From the NCBI GenBank assembly GCA_907163375.1, contig CAJQUW010015580.1, positions 124,001 through 188,000 on the forward strand: a DNA stretch of 64,000 bases, read 5' to 3'. The position numbers and the translations under genes were made by a program. The stretch is from Prostheceraeus crozeri. Lineage: Eukaryota; Platyhelminthes; Polycladida; Euryleptidae. Below are positions 57,046 through 64,000 of this stretch, in pieces (within the stretch, counting starts at the first letter, position 1; every line of letters starts with the position of its first letter). The notes below the pieces were generated by a model. It was given only the letters and a program-made list of their open reading frames with translations. It was not told the DNA's origin and ran no database searches.

Positions 57046-59798
57046 TAATAATCGCTTGGAAGTACCCGAAGAATCTTTTCTTTTGAACCCTTTATATTAT
57101 GGAACCGGGTACGTGGAGGAATCGGCCTCAGGGCCATATCACTAACTTTGTGAATTCATAATAGGTCTAATTGCAATAAATTACAGAATGATCATCTGAG
57201 GAATATTTATTGTAATCATCACATGCGTAGAACTACCATACATTTCTGATTCGCAAGGGCATCTACGCACCTTATTTGAAGCATTATTTAAACAATGCGG
57301 GTAGCACCAAATGCATGCATTGGAGAGTGCCTTTCAAGCATCAAATATGCCTATCTCCTCCTTATTCCATTTATGGTTCAACTGTTTTCAAAATTATTCG
57401 CGGGCGTTCTAAATGCGAGGATGAGAGTGGTACTCTAAGAATTGATGTCCTCTTCCTTTTGATCACCCTATTTCCGGCTTTACATACGACGTTGACCCAA
57501 AAACTTCCCCCCTACTGCTATCAAGCTCAAATTCAACACTGCATGTATATATATCAATGTGTTTTGAGTTGTTATCATAGTTTTTGCTTGTCATAGCTTT
57601 AGATTTTCAATAGAATAGTTCTATAATTTTGAATATCTTATGTAGAAAGTTGCATGCATGTATTTCTCAGTTACTAGACTATTTCCCTGATGACGGTAGG
57701 ATGTTCCTACAGAAGGGCATTAGGCATGAATTCACCATAAGTTAATTATGAAAAGTAGTTGTTTTGTTTTATTGTTTACTGCAGATGTGAACTGTTTCTT
57801 TAGTAAACTGCAATCAGATGATTTCCCCAATTATTTCTGCAGCCCATTTTAATCTGTTCTTCAAGTGGGTTTCAGATATTTATTCTCCTAAGCGGATACT
57901 GATGTGCACGTACTTGAAAAATTTAACACTGGGAAGATGATATTTTCCAATTTGACTTTAGTGAAATTAATTATTTGTCCAGGTTCTAGTAAGTCATGGA
58001 GGCTCACAGGAGGATGACATTAATGGGTCAAATTAATGTTAATTATTAATGGATCAAAAAACGGCGTGACTTGATTTCACGATCAAGGGTTCAGTAGTAA
58101 TAACTCTGTCAATCAAGTCAATTTGGATTAATAACAAATTTACTCAGACGAAAAAACGAACAAACAGAGTTATAGGACATGATATCAATTTTATAGTCAA
58201 TTCGCGGAAATAGCATAAAATTAACTTAATTTAATGAGCATGTGAACTGCAATTATCAAATTTTCAGATAAACAGTTATCGAACAGAAAGATGAATACAG
58301 TTGGCGCTAATTGCGCAGATGCGCAGATGCAGCTCGAGAACATTATATGATCATTGATTACAGTTCCTGTGTGAAGCGCATGGCTGAACTTATTGCAAAG
58401 TGAATATGTAATAAATTGATTGTCGCTTGAAGTTGTCTATGCAAATGAACATCAAAGATAAGCAAATAGTTCAGCTGAAGTGATATAGTTTTGTAATAGA
58501 ATGAATATTGAATAGTTTCACATAGATACAAGAGGCGAATCATTATTGATTGTAATTGAAATTCGAAAACAACCACTTTCATGCGATAGACATTCACTGA
58601 CTAAACTTGGATGGAATGAATTGACATAACCATGGACTAGATGCTAGAGGTCCGTGATTCAACCCACTTACAAGACTCCGGCGGACAACAGGCTCTGTTT
58701 CCAGCCGAGAATTGAATAGTTAACCTATCCAGCTTATTTTGATCCCCTCTTGGGTGTTTGCTTTGACTAGGAGCTCCCACATTTAGTAGAAATGCATGAT
58801 TTTACACAGTAGCATCAAGTATGCATGTTCGAACAGTTTCCACGAATGATAAGCTTACAGTACATGCTGTCAAGTAGCCCTATCAAAAAATGCATGTACA
58901 GTAATATCCGTATAGAAAGCATATAAGTTAAGTGATAAGAATGTTAGTGCCAGATTTACATTCAATGTGCACAACAGCATCATTACTGAGCCTAGCCCTG
59001 AACGCTCTCAGGCTTCACTACATGTAGATTTGCTAGCACCAGGTAGTTTGCGAACGGTAGCCGATAGGCCGAATGACTTGAATTAGTTGATACGCAGTTA
59101 CTGTGCCTATTACAAGATTGATGAAAGCAACGGTAAGTGCAAGCAGTTATGTTCGATTCCCAATTCCTCTCCTATGACTCGGGGTATGGTTAATTCAGGA
59201 CTGCTGTATATACTTGCGTCCTGACCGATGCGATGCTCCATGTCATAAAACATCAAGTCATGCGCACTTCAATTAATAACCCGAAAACCCACCGATCAAA
59301 CGGCTTTGTTTCTGAAAATGTAGCGAGATGTTGACTATATTGAATTTGAACTTTGAAATTCAGCATTTTGGAGAGATAACTTCCGTCTTCAGTGCAGGTG
59401 TTCAGTAGGCCTACCAGCAACGTAAATCGGACAGTTTACTCATTGCACCGGATGTTTGCTACCAGAGATATGCGGTCGAAGATATAATTAGCTGTATTGT
59501 CCTAAATGCATAGTTTAGTGTAAATAATAGAGATAAATGATAGATAACAGTAAAAGATACTAACTGAATGGCACAAGCCACAGTACTTGCCCGCACATTA
59601 TCTACGTGCAGCAGTCAAGCCGTGTCGCTAATGCTGTTGTCAATGAGATAATATCGCAATAAACAGATAAGCGTACATGTAATCAGGACAGCAATCATGG
59701 GCGTACACAGGATATATTTTCGGGGAGGGGAATCTTGACCATTTATTTATCTCATATGCATGATAATATGTAATTACATATATTGCATATAGGCCTAT
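57046..59798. other. no gene recognised
   Basis: AT-rich. The 106-codon frame at 57276 and the 79-codon minus frame at 58358 show no domain. Confidence 0.4.
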
Positions 59799-60035
59799 TG
59801 ACAACAAAGGTTTGTCGTAGTACATTGAATATCTATGGAGAATGACAACTATTAAGTCAATACAAGACATCAAAATCCTTGATTCCCCGACCACACTCAC
59901 CTGACCCAGTAACCGTCACCGTGGCAATGAAGTTCGTCTCCACCGCGGACTTTGGTTCGATGCAATCGATGAATCAGTGATGTTGGTGTCTTGTATTGAC
60001 TTAATAGTTGTCATGCTCTTTAGATATTCATTGCA
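59799..60035. repeat. head-to-head pair of tRNA-derived SINEs
   Basis: 59799-59911 is a minus-strand copy of the SINE seen at 52895-53068, lacking its tRNA-like head. 59919-60033 is a plus-strand copy with GGTTCGAT. The body AATGACAACTATTAAGTCAA occurs in one half and its complement in the other, so the pair can fold back on itself. Confidence 0.75.
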
Positions 60036-60484
60036 TTTATTATACAATGCATATATTAATATTACATCAACTAATAGTAGCAAATTTGATACAAGTGATA
60101 TGTATTAATTTATTATATATATACATATTGAAATAATTGAAGTGAAAACACATGGAATGCACAAGCACTTTCTTTATTCTTCAGGTGCAAAGTGAAACAA
60201 ATTGTAAGATCATCATAATTTCAAATATACATTCATCATAGATATGGAAGTTGTGTGGTCATTTACATAGTGGGACATGCACATATATAGTAAATAGAAA
60301 AATAACTTTGTCATAGTTTTCTATGCTAAAATACATCAACGATATCTAATTGATGTATTAGATTGAAACATAAATTTAAGTATGGAAGAACAGATATGCG
60401 AACTAATATAAAAGGCATCTCATATTGAAAGTGAATGAATTAATAGGAAGCGCAAAAAAAGTGATTCATGAATTTTATTTTGGA
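60036..60484. other. no gene recognised
   Basis: Very AT-rich. No feature identified. Confidence 0.4.
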
Positions 60485-60730
60485 TGAAAGCGATCGATAA
60501 AATATTTTTCTTTACATTTACGTTCAATTTTATTTTTACGTTCAAAAAAGCTTGTAAAAGCGAAAAATTGACATGTTGCCCCTACCACACCTTTCTAGAT
60601 GTTCACTTAATTTCATTTGTCTATAATTGGCATTCAAAATTTATTGTTTGTGAACCCTTACTCTGGTTCTTAAGACTGTCCCAGTTTCTACAATATAATA
60701 ATTTTGACAACCGGGGCAGGTGATGACATA
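60485..60730 (-). pseudogene. GIY-YIG domain fragment of a Penelope-like element
   Basis: Minus strand: YVITCPGCQNYYIVETGTV with LRTRVRVHKQ, one stop, then KLSEHLERCG and, after a frameshift, a FIQNK-like block near 60490. C..C...YI.ETG..LR.R...H is the GIY-YIG signature, with the usual G before ET replaced by V. This subfamily (ETG followed by LR.RV.VH) differs from the copies at 51 and 61 kb. Dead. Confidence 0.6.
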
Positions 60731-60872
60731 TCTTATGAATGTCATTATGACATATTAATAATAATGACATATTAATTATAATGATTATAATTATGGTGTA
60801 TGTCGTCAAAATCATACACCATTCTCGATTTAAACTCGCGCTTCGCGCTCGTGCAATCGCTCGTAGTGCAAC

Positions 60873-61385
60873 CTATAAATTTGCATCATAAAGGGTAAAA
60901 GAAAAAATCAGAAGAAGAGAAAGAGAAATCCTAAAACACTTTTTCCCAGCGGCACTGACATCACACTTGGTTCGGATCTGGCTGCCGAGGCGTCTTGTCC
61001 ACAGAGCATCCTTGGTGAACCTCTTCCGCCAGTTTTCCTCACGATCGATTACCTGCAAACTGTCAAAATCAACTCGGTGGTGGAGCTCGAGCAAGTTTGT
61101 GTTTATCAACTTCTTTCTTGACAACGTCGACGTTACGAACCGCACGTTTGTGTTCTTTTGTCCTCTCTTCAGCAGGGTTTTGTGTTTCACCTACCGCCAA
61201 TCACAATCCGAACACTCGAAAGAGTGAACCACACCAAGTTGTTGAGCAGGCTCAGGTCTCTTTTTTACTAAAAGCGAGCGGAGTGTCTGAACAGGCTTCG
61301 ATGCAGTGCAAATTCCCATAAAAATCATAGAAAAAATTATGGCCTTGCAGCATGTATTAAAATCGGTAGCCCTTCTAGCTGCCAT
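60873..61385 (-). pseudogene. Penelope-like element C-terminal region
   Basis: Minus strand: SKPVQTLRSLLVKKRPEP and GVVHSFECSDCDWR lead to an in-frame stop where a Y-V-G-E-T strand is expected. A neighbouring frame carries GETQ...RTKEHKRAVRN. The first frame resumes with HHRVDFDSLQVIDREENWRK and RFTKDALW. This is the linker, GIY-YIG motif, EHKRAV helix and IDRE..W..R block of a PLE nuclease in correct order. Several frameshifts and a stop disable it. Confidence 0.75.
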
Positions 61386-62651
61386 TACTGTCTCACTTCT
61401 TCAAGAGTATTGTGCATGTAGCTGTTGATGTGATGCTTCGATTAATCTCAGCGCTGTTCTTCAATCAAAATCCGTGTGAATTTCTATCACTGTAATTCAC
61501 TAAAAATGGAAAAATGGTTTCTTGAGGATGACGAAGGACCTGGCGTCATTCCTTCAAATCTCTATGATTTCTTTATCAATAGCCAATTCGTGATGACTCA
61601 CTTGCTGGCAATATAAATGCTACATTCTATTTGCAATTCTGCTGCAGAAGACTGTGGTGTCATTATATCATATCATTCTCTTGGTATTAAGAGTACTTTC
61701 AGTTGTCACCTTTATCGTCTTCACAGACAATCTGTGTTACTTAATCTCTTGCAACAATTGATTGACAGCTGTATCCTAGGGATTTCCCGATTCCAGATGG
61801 GAGAGCGGAAAGCTTTTGTTCAACATGGGCATTGAAATTGCCATTTGAATAATTTATAGAGAAGTCTTGTAGCGTAAAAGTACCATCTCGAAACGGTTAT
61901 CTTTCTATGAATGTCGGACATCGGCCTACAAAACAAGAATGCGATGACTTTCGATCAGGTAATGAAGATATTCAGATGAGAAAAGGAAAATGTCACTTAC
62001 TTTCTAAAGAGTAATACAGTTTATTATACTGCACGTCATTTGCTTCCTAGCTGTATTGTAGACATTATTATTCATAAAAGGTCAGAGACAGTTTCTCATT
62101 TTCATAAGGCCTAACTCACGCTTATCGTATTTCATCTTTAGATTTTTGCTTTGACTTTCCAGCAAGCTTCTCGTGACTTTTGACTTTAGTTTATTTGAAA
62201 ACGATCATCCACAACACCACTGAGAAGTCTTACTTGACCCCAGGGATGAGGAATTGGTCGTTTGAATGCTCAGTTAGAATACAAGATACAGCTGTGTTAT
62301 GATCATCAACTTCGCGAGATTTTTGTCTTACTGCAGCTACAGTTAACAGCATAACACGTGCTGGGAATTTTCTACAAACCAGAGGAATTTTGCACACTCT
62401 TTTGTGACGTCAGCAGACTGCACTTCGGAGTAAGAGAAGATCGCTGACGATGCAACACTCAAGGGAGGTGTCAACAGCAAAAATGTGGGGGATGGAAGAA
62501 TAGAAGTACCACAGAGTCGACTAACCTGCCGCATCAAACTTTCGCATTTTCAGACTTTTCACCCAAATTCGGATTTGGCCCATTGAAAGGTCAAAACTCC
62601 ACATGTCTACTTGAAATCCAAGAAATTTAACATCGAATAGTCAGGACGATA
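61386..62651. other. no gene recognised
   Basis: No supported gene or repeat boundary; short chance frames only. Confidence 0.4.
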
Positions 62652-63541
62652 GTAGGGATGAATCTCCAGCCCAATCCAAATGAGAATTTCCATTGAGAAC
62701 CCAATCCCAATAGAACTCCCAATAGCCTGCTTCAGAGCTAAAATCGCACGCAATGTGACCCCAAGCTGCATCGGGCTTACCGCCTAGGCTTGCCATATGT
62801 GATACTTTTTGAATTGACGAAGTCCACGGTCGCAGGCCTAGAAACAGAATGACCTTAATAGTAATATGGGCTTTAATTGATTTTGCACAATAATGTATAA
62901 TAGGCGTACTGTATGGCTAAATTTTGCACCGAGACTGCTTCACCCAAGAGCCCATAGGAGCCTACGTGTATAGCTAATATATACGTATGAACTACAAACA
63001 CACTTGGTATTAATTAAGCCTATATCGGATAATACGGTGTCAATAAGCTCGCTACACGGGCTCATACACGCAGTAGGCAACAGGCATAGACAGCGGCTTA
63101 TACGGTTAAATAGGCCTGAATAGCTTGCAATGCATAGCTTAATTACAGAAGCGGCGAAGCGCATGACAACGTACAGGCGAATTGTATGAGCCTATTACAT
63201 AACTGCTACATTTTTTAGTAGCACTATTTTTGCAACTAGGGAAGTTAGAGCCATAGCATAGGGTTAAAGCAAATTGTATCAATTTGTGTGAATCACACTA
63301 AGAACTCTCAATGTTCGAATTCGGGAGAGGCAAAGTCAGATACAGCAAGATCAACTGCTCTGCACAACCCGAAAACATTTGTGACGTACTGAATAATGTC
63401 ATAGATTACATGTATATTTTGTTGGGAGAGGGCTTATTGGGATCTATTGGGATTTATTGGGATTGGGGTGAATTTTTGGTAGCCCAATCTCAACCCAATC
63501 CCAATAGCTATTGAGATCCCAATCCTAATGGCAAGCCTGGG
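62652..63541. mobile_element. element with CCCAAT word arrays at both ends
   Basis: CCCAAT words cluster at 62670-62732, and CCCAAT plus its complement ATTGGG at 63427-63533. The tips are not clear: the right end reversed starts CAGGCTTGCC, like a hAT tip, but the left is not a good match. The non-coding interior of about 0.7 kb may belong to the element. Confidence 0.5.
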
Positions 63542-64000
63542 AATGTGTATTTCCTAATTACAAAAATGTCTTTTCTATATCATATTTTCTGAACTCACTC
63601 ACTTTGTGAGGTTATTGTTTAATTAATTGGTATTTGATTGTGTTCCAAAGAGCACACTTTCAATTATTCCTTTTCCTTTTTGATTACAAAATTTGTTTCG
63701 TGTACAGTTTGTTTTTCAGACATTATTAAAATATTTGTTGATAAAGCTTCACAAAAAGTCATTACTCCAGTGAGTAAATTTACTCTAGCGTATGACTGAT
63801 TTTTATTCATAAAACTCTGAATAATACAAGACAGAAGCACTAAAAGGGACGAACTTTTCAAAGTATTTCAACGTTTAATTGTTCCAAAACTCTTGTCTTT
63901 AACGCCTTCAGCCGCAGTAGCAGAATTTCAAGTTGAAGAATTCTGCTTCATAGATCTCTTTTGAAAATGTTGTGAGAATCCATGAGAAAACTGCAGATGC
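63542..64000. other. no gene recognised
   Basis: AT-rich. Nothing identified to the end of the window. Confidence 0.4.

Noticed and set aside
57276-57596. 106-codon plus-strand frame
   Set aside because: No domain, no splice context and no repeat link.
1-64000. CRISPR arrays or bacterial operon structure
   Set aside because: No regularly spaced repeats and no dense gene packing; the sequence is eukaryotic.

Overview
This is animal (metazoan) nuclear DNA: AT-rich, intron-bearing, with no operons, no bacterial-type gene packing and no CRISPR array. The mix of mariner, piggyBac, hAT-like and Penelope-like elements, tRNA-derived SINEs, and a strong excess of the palindrome AGGCCT (roughly 15-20 sites seen by eye) suggests a marine invertebrate, perhaps a deuterostome such as an echinoderm. 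That assignment is inference. Most open reading frames here are either chance frames or broken transposon genes.

Layout. 0-3 kb: a mariner element with 140-bp perfectly matching inverted ends and a nearly intact transposase, followed by a 0.9-kb element carrying a zinc-finger remnant. 6.7-7.7 kb: a hAT-like non-autonomous element. 9.35 kb: a 105-bp foldback repeat. 10.7-13 kb: a piggyBac copy with a decayed minus-strand transposase. 13.1-13.5 kb: a GIY-YIG fragment of a Penelope-like element (PLE). 15.0 kb: a tRNA-like sequence. 15.7-19.1 kb: the 3' end of a retroelement, split at its stop codon by a second, complete but decayed piggyBac. 20-25 kb: GGAGCC and CCCGAA word-array elements, a candidate acidic terminal exon on the minus strand and a pre-miRNA-like hairpin. 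25.5-31 kb: a tandem duplication, a CACT microsatellite and a CACTG-ended element. 31.4-36.3 kb: non-LTR retrotransposon fragments. 37.5-38.4 kb: an almost perfect 890-bp inverted repeat. 42.4-43.4 kb: the best host-gene candidate, the 3' end of a single-pass membrane protein on the minus strand, bordered by a poly-C/poly-G tract. 44-54 kb: paired non-autonomous elements, a tRNA-Phe-like gene, two more CACTG elements, a 100-bp perfect palindrome, a PLE 3' end with a hammerhead-like motif, and SINEs. 54.8-57.1 kb: a PLE cluster with reverse transcriptase (minus) between plus-strand fragments, one ending in a second hammerhead-like motif. 60-61.4 kb: an inverted SINE pair and two more GIY-YIG fragments. 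62.6-63.5 kb: a CCCAAT word-array element.

Function. Almost nothing here works as a pathway; the window is a transposon graveyard with a few young insertions. The most interesting themes are: (1) non-autonomous DNA elements of two terminal types whose ends are filled with an element-specific short word repeated in both orientations; (2) repeated PLE fragments with the same variant hammerhead-like core; (3) nested and head-to-head insertions that give a relative age order; and (4) long, nearly perfect hairpins that could produce double-stranded RNA.
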